A stretch of DNA of 64,000 bases, taken from the NCBI RefSeq assembly GCF_017220215.1, contig NZ_CP071129.1:930001-994000 (forward strand), in the 5' to 3' direction. The notes under the pieces are model-generated. The model made no database searches, had not been told where the DNA came from, and saw only the letters and a program-made list of their open reading frames with translations. The DNA is from Caballeronia sp. M1242 (lineage in GTDB: Bacteria > Pseudomonadota > Gammaproteobacteria > Burkholderiales > Burkholderiaceae). The position numbers were made by a program, and so were the translations under genes. Positions 36,656 through 45,852 of this stretch are shown here, in pieces. Every line of letters starts with the position of its first letter. Within the stretch, counting starts at the first letter, position 1.

Positions 36656-37231
36656 ATGTCCGATTCATCTGCTGTATCGACCGCGCCGGGCCAGTCCAAG
36701 GACGCTTTCGTCCTCGATGTGGAAAAAATCCGGAACGACGCGCGGCAGCACATGGACGAAGGCCCGGTCACGTCGACCTACGCCGCCGACCGCGAAACCG
36801 TGCTGAAGCTGCTCAACGACGCGCTCGCGACCGAGTGGGTCTGCACGCTGCGCTACAAGCGCCACTACTTCATGGCGAAGGGCATTCACTCTGAGGCCGT
36901 TGCGAAGGAATTCGCCGAGCACGCGACCGAGGAGCAGGAACACGCCGACATGCTCGCGGAGCGCATCGTGCAGCTGGGCGGCTCGCCGGACTTCGCGCCG
37001 GACAGCCTCAAGTCGCGGTCGCATTCGGAGTACAAGGAAGGCGCCGATCTCATCGACATGATTCGCGAGAACCTGATCGCCGAGCGCATCGCGATCGACA
37101 CGTACCGCGAGATCATTCGCTATCTCGGCGACAAGGATGTCACCACGCGCCGCATCTTCGAGGAGATTCTCGCCGTCGAGGAAGAGCACGCGGACGACAT
37201 GGCCGACCTGCTGGAAGGCCGCAACGGGTAA
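36656..37231 (+). CDS. Ferritin-like protein, bacterioferritin-type (191 aa)
   Basis: Four-helix ferritin-like protein. Helix 1 carries LNDALATEWVCTLRYKRHYF, helix 2 HATEEQEHADMLAERIVQLG (an ExxH pair), helix 3 IRENLIAERIAIDTYREIIR and helix 4 RIFEEILAVEEEHADDMADL (second ExxH pair). These glutamates and histidines would form a di-iron site. The 191 residues are longer than canonical bacterioferritin (~158), mainly at the N-terminus. AGGAG lies upstream of the ATG at 36656. The context with DUF1328 genes and response regulators suggests stress or iron storage, but this is inference. Confidence 0.85.
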   Translation: MSDSSAVSTAPGQSKDAFVLDVEKIRNDARQHMDEGPVTSTYAADRETVLKLLNDALATEWVCTLRYKRHYFMAKGIHSEAVAKEFAEHATEEQEHADMLAERIVQLGGSPDFAPDSLKSRSHSEYKEGADLIDMIRENLIAERIAIDTYREIIRYLGDKDVTTRRIFEEILAVEEEHADDMADLLEGRNG

Positions 37232-37329
37232 GCGTAAGCCTTCGGCGCGGTGCGTGTTGCGCCGCGCATGGCTTTCACGCCTGCCTCGGTAGAATCACCG
37301 TTCTCATTACAGCAGCACGGACGGCGTGA

Positions 37330-37962
37330 ATGATTCGAGTCTTGATAGCCGACGACCATGCGATCGTGCGCAGCGGGTTCAGGCAGTTCGTCGCGGACGA
37401 GCCGGACATGGAAGTGGCGGCGGAAGCATCGACGGGCGATGAAACCATCGCGCTCGTACGCGAAACGGCGTTCGACGTGGTGCTGCTCGACATCGCCATG
37501 CCGGACAAGAACGGCGTGGACACCTTGCGCGTCATCAAGCAGATTCGGCCGCAGCAGGGCGTGTTGATGCTGTCGGGCTTCCCGGAAAGCCAGTACGCGA
37601 TCAACCTGCTGAAGGCGGGCGCGAACGGCTACCTGAACAAGGACGCCGCGCCGGACGAGATCGTGCGCGCCATTCGCACGGTGGCGCGCGGGCATCGTTA
37701 CCTGTCCGAATTCATCGCGGATGCGCTCGCCGACAAGCTCGACAAGCCCGCCGCCGAGCGGCCGCACGAGTTGCTGTCGGAGCGCGAGTTCCAGATTTTC
37801 TGCAAGCTCGCGGGCGGCCGGATTCCGACGGAAATCGCGCAGGAACTGCATCTTTCGGTGAAGACGGTGAGCACGTACCGGGCGCGCGTGCTGGAGAAGA
37901 TGCGGCTCTCGAACAACGCCGATCTGACGTACTACGCGATCAAGAACGGATTGATCGAATAG
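37330..37962 (+). CDS. NarL/LuxR-family response regulator (210 aa)
   Basis: DNA-binding partner of a two-component system. The receiver domain has the acidic pair at DDH (8-10), the phospho-acceptor Asp-54 (VVLLDIAMPDKNG) and the conserved Lys later (NGYLNKDAAPDE). The LuxR-type helix-turn-helix follows (ELLSEREFQIFCKLAGGRIP and EIAQELHLSVKTVSTYRARV). The ATG at 37330 is 99 bp after the ferritin-like gene. The kinase at 34434-35894 is its most likely partner. A second receiver protein follows 21 bp downstream. Confidence 0.9.
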   Translation: MIRVLIADDHAIVRSGFRQFVADEPDMEVAAEASTGDETIALVRETAFDVVLLDIAMPDKNGVDTLRVIKQIRPQQGVLMLSGFPESQYAINLLKAGANGYLNKDAAPDEIVRAIRTVARGHRYLSEFIADALADKLDKPAAERPHELLSEREFQIFCKLAGGRIPTEIAQELHLSVKTVSTYRARVLEKMRLSNNADLTYYAIKNGLIE

Positions 37963-37983
37963 TGCTTGCGGAGGATGCCTGCC

Positions 37984-38427
37984 GTGGGCGACCACATCAT
38001 CACCGACGATTCGAAAGGGCGGCATGAGCCGCGCGGCGGGCCGCTCGCGGTGCTGCTGATCGAAGATTCGCCGCTGATCCGGCGCAGCCTCACCGAAGCC
38101 ATCGAGGCGCTCGGGCCGTGGCGCGTGACCGCTTTCGCCGATGCGCCCGACGAGGCCATCGCGCTCTTGTCGTCGCAGCGGTTCGACGCGGTCATCGTCG
38201 ATCTGCAACTGAAGCGCGGCTCGGGCATTGACGTGCTCGCGTGGCTCAAGAACGCAGACCGGTCGGGAGTCGCCGAGGGCGCTTTCGTCGTCGTGCTGAC
38301 CAACCACGCGTTGCCGGCGTATCGCGAGCGGTGTCTGCAATACGGCGCGCGGCATTTCTTCGACAAGTCGCTGGAGTTCGACCGCGTGCTCGATGCGTTG
38401 TGGGACTATGCGCGGGAGCGGGTTTGA
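37984..38427 (+). CDS. Single-domain response regulator (CheY-like, 147 aa)
   Basis: Receiver domain without an output domain. LLIEDSPLIRRSLTEAIEAL holds the acidic pair, FDAVIVDLQLKRGSGIDVLA the phospho-acceptor Asp (about residue 72), and HFFDKSLEFDRV the conserved Lys. I take the GTG at 37984 (VGDHIITDDS) because GCGGAGG lies 9-10 bp upstream; an ATG at 37975 overlaps that ribosome-binding site. It is 21 bp after the NarL-type gene, so both are likely one transcript. It may act as a phosphate sink or relay for the kinase at 34434. Confidence 0.82.
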   Translation: MGDHIITDDSKGRHEPRGGPLAVLLIEDSPLIRRSLTEAIEALGPWRVTAFADAPDEAIALLSSQRFDAVIVDLQLKRGSGIDVLAWLKNADRSGVAEGAFVVVLTNHALPAYRERCLQYGARHFFDKSLEFDRVLDALWDYARERV

Positions 38428-38532
38428 GGCGGGTTTGGGCGTTCGCGCGAAGTTGCGGTTCGACTTTGAAGGCAGTCAGCGGGAACGCCGCTCGACTCGC
38501 GTAAGCGTACGCAGAACCGTCATCGCGGCTCG

Positions 38533-39780
38533 TCACTCCTCTCGCACCTGCCGCGAAACGAGCCGCCGCTCGCGCCCGCGCCAATGACTGAAACCTGCGA
38601 GCCCGGTCGCCGCGAGCCCGACGAGACATACGCCTGTCCATCCCATCGCATGCCACGCGAGCGACGCCAGCGCCGAGCCCGCCGCGCCGCCGATGAAGTA
38701 CGCCACCATGTAGACCGTGTTCACGCGGCTGCGCGCCTCGGGCTTCAGCGCATAGATGCGCGACTGGTTCGATATCTGTGCGGCCTGCACGCCGATATCC
38801 AGCACGATCACGCCGACGACCAGCCCCGCGATGCTGCGCGCCGACAGCGCGAACACGACGAACGACAATGCGACGAGCCCGATCGACAGCGAGATCACCG
38901 CGCGCGGCCCGCGCTTGTCCGCCGATTTGCCGGCGAGCGGCGCGGCGAGCGCCCCGGCGGCCCCGACGATGCCGAAGAGCCCCGCCGCCTGCGGTCCCAT
39001 GTGAAACGGCTCGCCCGCGAGCAAGAGCGTGAGCAGCGACCAGAACGCGCTGAAGCCGGCGAAGAGCGCGCCGCCCGTCAGCGCGGCTTCGCGCAGGCCG
39101 GGATTTTCGACGGTGAGATGCCACATCGAGACGAGCAGCTTGCCGTAGGAAAGCGTGGATGTCGGCCGGCTCTTCGGGAGCCGCATCAGCACGACGACGG
39201 CAAGCGCGATGGTCGCGACGACCGATGCGCCGAACACCGCGCGCCAGCCGAAGTACTGCGCGACGAAACCCGAGACCGTGCGCGCGAGCAGGATGCCGAG
39301 CAAAAGCCCGCTCATCACGGTGCCGACGGCGTGGCCGCGCTCGGCGGCCGGCGCGAGTTCGGCGGAGAACGGCACGGCTTGCTGCGCGATCGTCGCTACG
39401 ACGCCGATCGCGAGACTCGCCGCGATCAGCACCGCGAGCGTCGGCGCGGCGCATGCGGCGACGAGCGAGACGCCCAGCGCGGCGAGCTGAAGCAGGATCA
39501 GCATGCGCCGGTCGAAGCGATCGCCGAGCGGCGCGAGCACGAGCATGCCGAGGGCATAGCCGAGCTGCGTGGCGGTCGGCACGGCGCCGATCAGATACGC
39601 GTTCTGCGGAAACGACGCGCGGAAGTCGCCGAGCAGCGGCTGGTTGAAATAGATATTGGCGACCGATACGCCCGCGATGGTCGCGAGTAGCCAGAGCGTG
39701 GCCCGCGAATAATGCGGATGAGGTTCGGGCGCGTGTGCGTGAGACGATGAGTGAGGCGGCTGATGCGAATGCGCGGACAT
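38533..39780 (-). CDS. MFS transporter with His-rich N-terminus (415 aa)
   Basis: Major facilitator superfamily exporter with about 12 helices. The loop 2-3 signature appears as GYALGMLVLAPLGDRFDRRM, and a second-half equivalent as LAAPLAGKSADKRGPRAVIS. The overall pattern resembles YnfM/YdhP-type exporters. The first ~24 residues (MSAHSHQPPHSSSHAHAPEP onward) contain seven His and are not typical of MFS proteins. The 73 bp upstream hold no other gene. Substrate unknown. Confidence 0.88.
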   Translation of the reverse strand: MSAHSHQPPHSSSHAHAPEPHPHYSRATLWLLATIAGVSVANIYFNQPLLGDFRASFPQNAYLIGAVPTATQLGYALGMLVLAPLGDRFDRRMLILLQLAALGVSLVAACAAPTLAVLIAASLAIGVVATIAQQAVPFSAELAPAAERGHAVGTVMSGLLLGILLARTVSGFVAQYFGWRAVFGASVVATIALAVVVLMRLPKSRPTSTLSYGKLLVSMWHLTVENPGLREAALTGGALFAGFSAFWSLLTLLLAGEPFHMGPQAAGLFGIVGAAGALAAPLAGKSADKRGPRAVISLSIGLVALSFVVFALSARSIAGLVVGVIVLDIGVQAAQISNQSRIYALKPEARSRVNTVYMVAYFIGGAAGSALASLAWHAMGWTGVCLVGLAATGLAGFSHWRGRERRLVSRQVREE

Positions 39781-39880
39781 GAGTTCGTTCCGTCGGACGG
39801 CGGGAAGCGGCGTTCGGCCAGCCGCCGATCATACTGGAGACGCGCGACGTTTGCTCAGCGCGCTCGTGGAACCTCGCGCC

Positions 39881-40228
39881 TCATTCGTCTTCGTCCGCGG
39901 CGGGTTTCGGCACGAGCTTCTCGGGGGCGAGCCACCGGAAACCGGTGAGCGTCGTCTCGCTGAACGTGCATTCGGCTGCGGCGGGGACGTCTGTCTTTTT
40001 GCTCGCAGGCGGCGTCGGCGGCGTCACGATGACGCCTCGCACGACCACGCGCGAACCATGATAAGCGGCGCCGGAGCCGGTGATCTTGAGCGGCGCGCTC
40101 GCCGCATCGGGATACGCCGCGCGCACCTTGTCCTTGCACGTTTCGACATTGCGGTAGTACGACGTGCAGCCCGCCATCAACATCAGCGGAAACGAGCAGG
40201 CGAGAAGCAGGCGAGAGCGAGTGTTCAT
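39881..40228 (-). CDS. Hypothetical lipoprotein (115 aa)
   Basis: Not recognised. The signal peptide MNTRSRLLLACSFPLMLMAG ends in the lipobox LMAGC, lipidated Cys-21. The mature part has one Cys pair region (VETCKDKVRAAYPD and AECTFSETT) and a conserved-looking core ITGSGAAYHGSRVVVRGVIV; the tail is acidic. The ATG at 40228 is preferred to upstream starts because it directly begins the signal peptide. Confidence 0.65.
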   Translation of the reverse strand: MNTRSRLLLACSFPLMLMAGCTSYYRNVETCKDKVRAAYPDAASAPLKITGSGAAYHGSRVVVRGVIVTPPTPPASKKTDVPAAAECTFSETTLTGFRWLAPEKLVPKPAADEDE

Positions 40229-40415
40229 CGAGTCAGTCGGTCGATGCCCGACGCGGCGCGCGCATCGGAGCGTGGGATGAGTGTGCGGCGAAGGCTTTAT
40301 AACATGGCGCGAGCGGCGCGCCCGGCGCGAGTTTCGCGCGAAGCGAAGGCCGCTTGTTACGCGGACCGGCACGGTAGCACAATCGGCGAATGCGCTCGCG
40401 ACGGAGGCTGCCGCC

Positions 40416-40697
40416 ATGCGAAAGGACATCGAAGTAGGCGATTACGTGCTCGCGCTCGACACGTTGCCGACATCGCCGCCGGCCGACGGACAGTCGGATG
40501 CGTCCGCCGAAGGCTACGCGGTGCGCGTGCGCGTGGCGCGCCTCGACGGGCGACCGCTACACGGAACGACGCTTGTCACCGATTCCGGCGAGATGTCGGG
40601 AGATCACGGACCGTTTGCGACGGTCGCGGAGGCGATGGCGCATGGCGAGGCGTGGGGCCGGCATTACGTCTCGCGCATTCTTGAGCATGGCCTGTAG
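40416..40697 (+). CDS. Hypothetical small soluble protein (93 aa)
   Basis: Not recognised. The protein starts MRKDIEVGDYVLALDTLPTS and looks like a small beta-rich fold (YAVRVRVARLDGRPLHGTTL), ending with a helix (VAEAMAHGEAWGRHYVSRIL). The ATG at 40416 has the weak upstream context GGAGGCTGCCGCC, which contains GGAGG at a useful distance. A 10-bp inverted repeat (40820-40843) lies beyond its stop. No neighbour suggests a role. Confidence 0.55.
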   Translation: MRKDIEVGDYVLALDTLPTSPPADGQSDASAEGYAVRVRVARLDGRPLHGTTLVTDSGEMSGDHGPFATVAEAMAHGEAWGRHYVSRILEHGL

Positions 40698-40819
40698 CGC
40701 GGGATTGCCGCCCGTTCGGAACGTGGGGGCTTCCGGTCGTCCGCCGTGCATCTAAGCATCGGGACACCCTCTTAGAGACCCGCCAACGGCGCGCGTCAGA
40801 AGCTCGCCACTCTTCCGAG

Positions 40820-40843
40820 CAAGGCGCTTTCAGAAGCGCCTTG
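40820..40843. terminator. Inverted repeat between convergent genes
   Basis: CAAGGCGCTT-TCAG-AAGCGCCTTG is a perfect 10-bp stem with a 4-base loop between the 93-residue protein gene and the DUF1254/1214 gene. There is no adjacent T-run on either strand, so it may be a weak or Rho-assisted terminator. Confidence 0.4.
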
Positions 40844-40891
40844 ACGCTGTTTGTCGCCAGCTTCGGCGTTTGCTAAAGAGCGAGCCGTCTT

Positions 40892-41917
40892 CTACTGCAC
40901 AGGCTGAGCATCCGGAAACCGCCACGCGCCACTCAATATTTCCGCGCGAGGACGATACAGCCGCACCCAGTAGGTCCAGTCAGGCGGCGTCGGCAAACAA
41001 TTCGGGATCACGCCGTCGCATCCGCCGAACTGCACCGTGACCGAGCCGTCGACGTTCTTCTTTGCGGTGACGTCGTTGACCGAGTACGCGTCGTACGCAT
41101 TTTTCTCAAGACGGCCTTGCGCGTTGTACATGGTGATGGACCAGAAGGCATCGACAGGCACGTCCTTGACCGTCAAGCGGAAGACTTTGGTGCCGTCATT
41201 TCCGGGCGGCGTGACGGTGAGATACGTCGCGTCCCTGTCCGGATTACCGCCCCAGCCGGAAGCTGAAGCAATGAGGTGGCGCACCGGATCGACCTCGCCG
41301 CGCGAGCCGAACATCCTGTGCGTGTCGGGCAGCGTCGTTGCGAGCGCGAGCAGGGCGTCGCGAACCTTTTTCTGACTGACGGTATCCCACGCCGGAACTT
41401 CGAAGCGGCCCGGGCTTGCCTGCTCGGTGCGGATTGCGTCCTGCAATGCATGTGCTTTGGCGAGATCGTCCGGGCTGTTGGGATCGACGAACACGCGCAC
41501 GCCGAGCAGCACATAGCGCGTACCGACGCGCTGACGGTCGAAGGTATAGCGGCCCGCGCCATAGTGGACGCCCGCGACATAGTGGTCTTCGTCGATGGCC
41601 ATGAGGGACATGAAACGCTTTCCCGCGTCGGGCATCGTGACGGTCACCGGCCCGGCGTCGAGATCGAACACGGCGGCGGAGTAGAGCGTGTCGCGATTGG
41701 TGCGCACGACCACTTGTGAATCTGCGGAGGCGGGAACCCGGCGGTGATCGAACGCCCCGAGACCTTTTGCCCGCGAAACCGCCTGACGGAAATAGAGATC
41801 GCTCTCCGCGCGGTTGAAGTTGTCCGCCGTGACGGGCTTCGGCGTCTCCTCTGCGCGCCCGAGCGTGAGGAATGCGAAATAAAACGCTGCCGCGAAGATT
41901 CTTGATCTGGCGCTCAC
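40892..41917 (-). CDS. DUF1254/DUF1214-domain secreted protein (341 aa)
   Basis: Predicted exported protein of unknown function. A GTG start at 41917 is chosen because GGAGACTCAA lies just upstream and the next residues form a signal peptide (SARSRIFAAAFYFAFLTLGR, cleaved after a small residue). The DUF1254 part includes VVRTNRDTLYSAAVFDLDAG and SLMAIDEDHYVAGVHYGAGR; the DUF1214 part includes FWSITMYNAQGRLEKNAYDA and the C-terminal WTYWVRLYRPRAEILSGAWR. The pairing of both domains in one chain is typical. It lies next to a tRNA-Leu gene. Confidence 0.85.
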   Translation of the reverse strand: MSARSRIFAAAFYFAFLTLGRAEETPKPVTADNFNRAESDLYFRQAVSRAKGLGAFDHRRVPASADSQVVVRTNRDTLYSAAVFDLDAGPVTVTMPDAGKRFMSLMAIDEDHYVAGVHYGAGRYTFDRQRVGTRYVLLGVRVFVDPNSPDDLAKAHALQDAIRTEQASPGRFEVPAWDTVSQKKVRDALLALATTLPDTHRMFGSRGEVDPVRHLIASASGWGGNPDRDATYLTVTPPGNDGTKVFRLTVKDVPVDAFWSITMYNAQGRLEKNAYDAYSVNDVTAKKNVDGSVTVQFGGCDGVIPNCLPTPPDWTYWVRLYRPRAEILSGAWRFPDAQPVQ

Positions 41918-41990
41918 TTGAGTCTCCTTACCGCGTGAAATGCTGCTTATTTTGTTTTTTCGTGTTTGTGTGAAGAACACGATGCAGACC

Positions 41991-42075
41991 TGGTGCCGGG
42001 GACCGGACTCGAACCGGCAAGCCGTGAGGCGGCGGATTTTAAGTCCGCTATGTTTACCAATTTCATCACCCCGGC
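41991..42075 (-). tRNA. tRNA-Leu (anticodon TAA)
   Basis: On the minus strand the sequence begins GCCGGGGTGATGAAATTGGT, has the anticodon arm GCGGACTTAAAATCCGC (TAA anticodon), a class II variable arm (CGCCTCACGGCTTG region), the T arm CCGGTTCGAGTCCGG and ends CCCGGCACCA. The acceptor stem GCCGGGG/CCCCGGC pairs fully, and CCA is encoded. It is the only tRNA gene that I found. Confidence 0.96.
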
Positions 42076-42262
42076 AGGGCGGACGCGATTCTACCATTGC
42101 GCCGGGTCGCGCCAAAACCGCGTCGACGCGCGATCCGCCGCGAACGCGCGCGTATTGAAAGCCATTCGACAACCTCGCACGCCTCACGCATAATCGCCGA
42201 CGGACCGGCGCGCCGGAGAACGCGCGCAACGGCAGGCCGTCGATCACGCGCAAGGACACACG

Positions 42263-42847
<585 letters not shown>

Positions 42848-42848
42848 C

Positions 42849-43310
42849 TTGCCGACGACGCGCATCGGTCTCATCTCCGACACGCACAATCTCGTGCGCC
42901 CCGAGGCGCTCGATGCGCTGCGCGATTGCGCGCACATCATTCATGCGGGCGATATCTGCAAGCATGAGGTGCTCGACGCGCTCGCGTCGCTCGCGCCGCT
43001 GACCGTCGTTCGCGGCAACAACGACGTCGCCGGGAGCGTCGCGCATCTGCCGGAGCACGCGCGCATCGAAGTGGCCGGCGCGACGATCCACGTCGTGCAC
43101 GATATCGCCGATGTTCCCGATAGGCTCGACGGCGTCGATGTCGTCGTGACGGGGCATTCGCACAAGCCGGTCGTCGCGCGGCGCGGCGGCGTGCTCTTCG
43201 TGAATCCGGGCAGCGCGGGGCCGCGCCGCTTCAAATTGCCGATCAGCGTCGGCCTGCTCGACATCGGCGAGGCGGGGATCGAGGCGCGCATCGTCACGCT
43301 CATCGCATGA
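42849..43310 (+). CDS. YfcE/MJ0936-type metallophosphoesterase (153 aa)
   Basis: Small calcineurin-like phosphodiesterase. Metal-binding motifs appear in order: GLISDTHN (Asp/His), IIHAGDICK (Asp), VRGNNDV (Asn/Asp) and VVVTGHSHKP (His-x-His), matching YfcE. I use the TTG at 42849 (LPTTRIGL): the upstream gene stops immediately before it and GAGGAGCAT provides a ribosome-binding site, while the upstream extension of the frame is unlikely. The physiological substrate is unknown. Confidence 0.85.
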   Translation: MPTTRIGLISDTHNLVRPEALDALRDCAHIIHAGDICKHEVLDALASLAPLTVVRGNNDVAGSVAHLPEHARIEVAGATIHVVHDIADVPDRLDGVDVVVTGHSHKPVVARRGGVLFVNPGSAGPRRFKLPISVGLLDIGEAGIEARIVTLIA

Positions 43311-43343
43311 AAAAGGCCGGCGTCCTCTCAGACGCCGGCCTTT
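43310..43343. terminator. Bidirectional terminator
   Basis: GGCCGGCGTC-CTCTCA-GACGCCGGCC, flanked by AAAAA on the left and TTT on the right. It separates the convergent phosphodiesterase and MFS genes. Confidence 0.85.
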
Positions 43344-43368
43344 CGCGCTTCTTGTTTCCAGCAGTCGC

Positions 43369-44844
43369 TTACGCGCGGACCGTGCCTTCCGGGAAGCCGT
43401 CGTCCATCTCGGCCGCCTCGCGATGGCCGCGCAGGATCGCATGCGCTTCGGAGTGCGTGGCGACCGCGGGCGGCGAGCCCTTCAGCGGCTTCTTCGCCGT
43501 TTCGTGCAGCGCGAGCACCGAGACGATGCCGATCACCGACGCGCCCATCAGATAGTACGCGGGCATCATCAGGTTGCCGGTCTTGCCGACGAGCCATGCC
43601 GTGACGAGCGGCGTCGTGCCGCCGAAGAGCGACACCGACACGTTGAAGCCGATGGCGAGCGCGCCGTAGCGAATCTTCGTCGGGAAGAGCGCGGGCAGCG
43701 ACGACGGCATCACGCCCGTGAAGGTCGACAGCAGCGCGCCGAGGATCATCATGCCGGCGAAAATCGACGGCATCGTGCCCATGCGGATCAGCGAAAGCGA
43801 GGGAATCGACAGCACCAGCAGCCCGACGCAGCCCGCGAGCATCACCGGCTTGCGGCCGATCTTGTCGGACAGGCGTCCGGCCAGCAGCGTGAGCGGCATC
43901 ATCAGCACCATCACCACGAGCACGATGAAGAGACCGTGCGTCTCGTTGAACTTGAGCGTGGCGGACAGATAGCTCGGCAGATACGAAAGCGCCATGTAGT
44001 CGGTCACGTTGAAGATCAGCACGAGACCCACGCATTGCAGCAGCGGCTTCCATTGCGCGAGCAGCGTTTCGCGGAACTGCCCCTTCGTCGTTTCGTGCGC
44101 GGCCGCTTCCATCTTGTCGGCTTCGCGCTGGAACGCGGGCGTTTCCTCGAGCTTCATGCGGATATAGAGACCGATCAGGCCGAGCGGCCCGGCGACGAGG
44201 AACGGAATGCGCCAGCCCCAGCTCAACAGCGCGTCTTGCGAGAGCGCGCCTGTCAGCACCGCGACGACACCCGCGCCCAGCACGTAGCCGACGAGCGTGC
44301 CGAATTCGAGAAAGCTCGCCATGAAGCCGCGCTTCTTGTCCGGCGAGAACTCGGCGATGAACGTCGCCGCGCCGCCGTACTCGCCGCCCGTGGAGAAGCC
44401 CTGCACGAGGCGCGCGACGAGCAGTAGCACCGGCGCCATCACGCCGATGCTTCCATAGCTCGGAATCAGGCCGATACAGAAGGTGCCGATGGCCATCATG
44501 ATCATGGTCATCGCGAGCACGCGCTTGCGGCCGATGCGGTCGCCGAGCGGCCCGAACACCATGCCGCCGAGCGGGCGCACGAGAAACGCCGCAGCGAACG
44601 TGCCGAAGGTGGCGAGCAACTGCGCGGTCGGGCTGGACGAGGGGAAGAACACCTTGCCGAGCGTCACGGCGATATAGCTGTACACGCCGAAGTCGAACCA
44701 TTCCATCGCATTGCCGATGGCCATGGCGCCGACCGCGCGCTTGAGCAGGGATTGATCGACGATGGTGATGTCGTCGAGGGAAAGTGAGTTAGCTTGATTC
44801 GATGTGTGGCGCTTGCGCCAAAGGCCGTCGTTCAGGGCGGTCAT
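43369..44844 (-). CDS. MHS-family (ProP/ShiA-like) MFS symporter (491 aa)
   Basis: Inner-membrane proton symporter of the metabolite:H+ family. Signatures: GNAMEWFDFGVYSYIAVTLG near the first helix, FLVRPLGGMVFGPLGDRIGR in the loop 2-3 motif, and LVARLVQGFSTGGEYGGAAT. Twelve hydrophobic helices are present. The C-terminal ~40 residues are charged and soluble. Family members carry proline/betaine, dicarboxylates, shikimate or alpha-ketoglutarate; the substrate is not clear from sequence. The upstream 640 bp are gene-free. Confidence 0.88.
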   Translation of the reverse strand: MTALNDGLWRKRHTSNQANSLSLDDITIVDQSLLKRAVGAMAIGNAMEWFDFGVYSYIAVTLGKVFFPSSSPTAQLLATFGTFAAAFLVRPLGGMVFGPLGDRIGRKRVLAMTMIMMAIGTFCIGLIPSYGSIGVMAPVLLLVARLVQGFSTGGEYGGAATFIAEFSPDKKRGFMASFLEFGTLVGYVLGAGVVAVLTGALSQDALLSWGWRIPFLVAGPLGLIGLYIRMKLEETPAFQREADKMEAAAHETTKGQFRETLLAQWKPLLQCVGLVLIFNVTDYMALSYLPSYLSATLKFNETHGLFIVLVVMVLMMPLTLLAGRLSDKIGRKPVMLAGCVGLLVLSIPSLSLIRMGTMPSIFAGMMILGALLSTFTGVMPSSLPALFPTKIRYGALAIGFNVSVSLFGGTTPLVTAWLVGKTGNLMMPAYYLMGASVIGIVSVLALHETAKKPLKGSPPAVATHSEAHAILRGHREAAEMDDGFPEGTVRA

Positions 44845-45436
44845 AGGTTGAAGACTCCGTGTCGAGTGCCGGGATGCTCGCGAAAAGCATCGGGCGCGCC
44901 GCCTAAGCAGCGCATGGGCCGGATAGTGCAGTTTCGTGACGGCGCCGCGAGCCGTTCCGACCGTCAGGACGAGAGCGAATGGCTCCGCCGAGCGTCGGAC
45001 AGGGCGCCCGAAGCTGACGATCGAAGAAAAGCGGTGCCGGTGCCTCGCGGTGGAAGTCGCGAAATTGCACTCGGATTAAACAAACGAATTGGACGCGCGG
45101 ACGGCAAGCCGGGAGGCAGCCGCGGGTGGAACCGCAACGTCGGCGAAAACTAAGGCTTGGAACGAAAAAGGCCGGCGTACTGCTTAACCGACAAGCCTCT
45201 TTGTATAAAAAACTGTCACTACCACGCGTTACCCGATAAACGGTATGCCGAGCAGGCCGCGCGTTAATGATGGTGAATTGCTGTTGATAACGAGCAAGAT
45301 GATAACACGATGACAGACGATCTGCAAACCGGCTTGTAATTTGGGCAGTGCCCGACCCGCGCTATCCCTTACAGGGCTTAGGATTGCGCCGAGTTGTGTC
45401 CTATGCGTCGGATGTTCTAAACGGTACGTGCAAGCA
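44845..45436. other. Gene-free region between an MFS gene and yggX
   Basis: ORFs here are short, use rare starts and have no recognisable product. The section ~45150-45440 is visibly less GC-rich than its surroundings (runs such as TTTGTATAAAAAACTG), but I find no tRNA, rRNA or repeat in it. It must contain the leader and promoter of the symporter gene. Confidence 0.5.
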
Positions 45437-45465
45437 ATAAAAAACCGACCTCGAAGGGTCGGTTC
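45437..45465 (-). terminator. Intrinsic terminator after yggX
   Basis: AACCGACC-TCGAAG-GGTCGGTT; on the minus strand it is followed by a T-run (TTTTTTATT). Confidence 0.85.
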
Positions 45466-45488
45466 CTGCGACGGTTGCGAGCCGGAAA

Positions 45489-45761
45489 TTAGCTTTGCGG
45501 CGGCACGTATCCCGAGGCCGTATCGGCGCCTTCGCCGAAGAAATACTTCTCCGTCTGCTTCAGCAGATACTGGCGCGCGCGCGGGTCGGCCATGTTCAGG
45601 CGATTTTCGTTGATGAGCATCGTCTGCTGCTTGAGCCAGCCTTGCCACGCTTCCTTCGAGACCGTTTCGTAGATACGTTTGCCGAGTTCGCCCGGCAGCG
45701 GCGGGAAGTCCAGTCCCTCGGCTTCCTTGCCGAGCTTTGCGCATTGAACCATTCGGGCCAT
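45489..45761 (-). CDS. yggX: Fe(2+)-trafficking / oxidative-damage protein YggX
   Basis: Small protein that protects iron-sulfur clusters from oxidative damage. The 90-residue sequence starts [20 protein letters not shown] with the conserved Cys-7, then continues [20 protein letters not shown] and [17 protein letters not shown], matching the YggX family along its length. GGAGAAACACAG precedes the ATG at 45761. The gene is co-directional with argA and followed by a strong terminator. Confidence 0.95.
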   Translation of the reverse strand: MARMVQCAKLGKEAEGLDFPPLPGELGKRIYETVSKEAWQGWLKQQTMLINENRLNMADPRARQYLLKQTEKYFFGEGADTASGYVPPQS

Positions 45762-45852
45762 CTGTGTTTCTCCTTTATCGACCGGTGTCGGCTTGGCCTA
45801 CCGGTTCCATGATTTGCAATCCGGGCACGCGCGGCGCGCGTCCGTAGTCAGT

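Noticed and set aside
41991..42075. tRNA-Leu as an integration site for a mobile element
   Set aside because: I found no second copy of the tRNA 3' end within the neighbouring kilobase and no integrase; the adjacent DUF1254/1214 gene alone is weak evidence.
45229..45744. Minus-strand ORF overlapping yggX
   Set aside because: It is out of frame with YggX and runs through its terminator.
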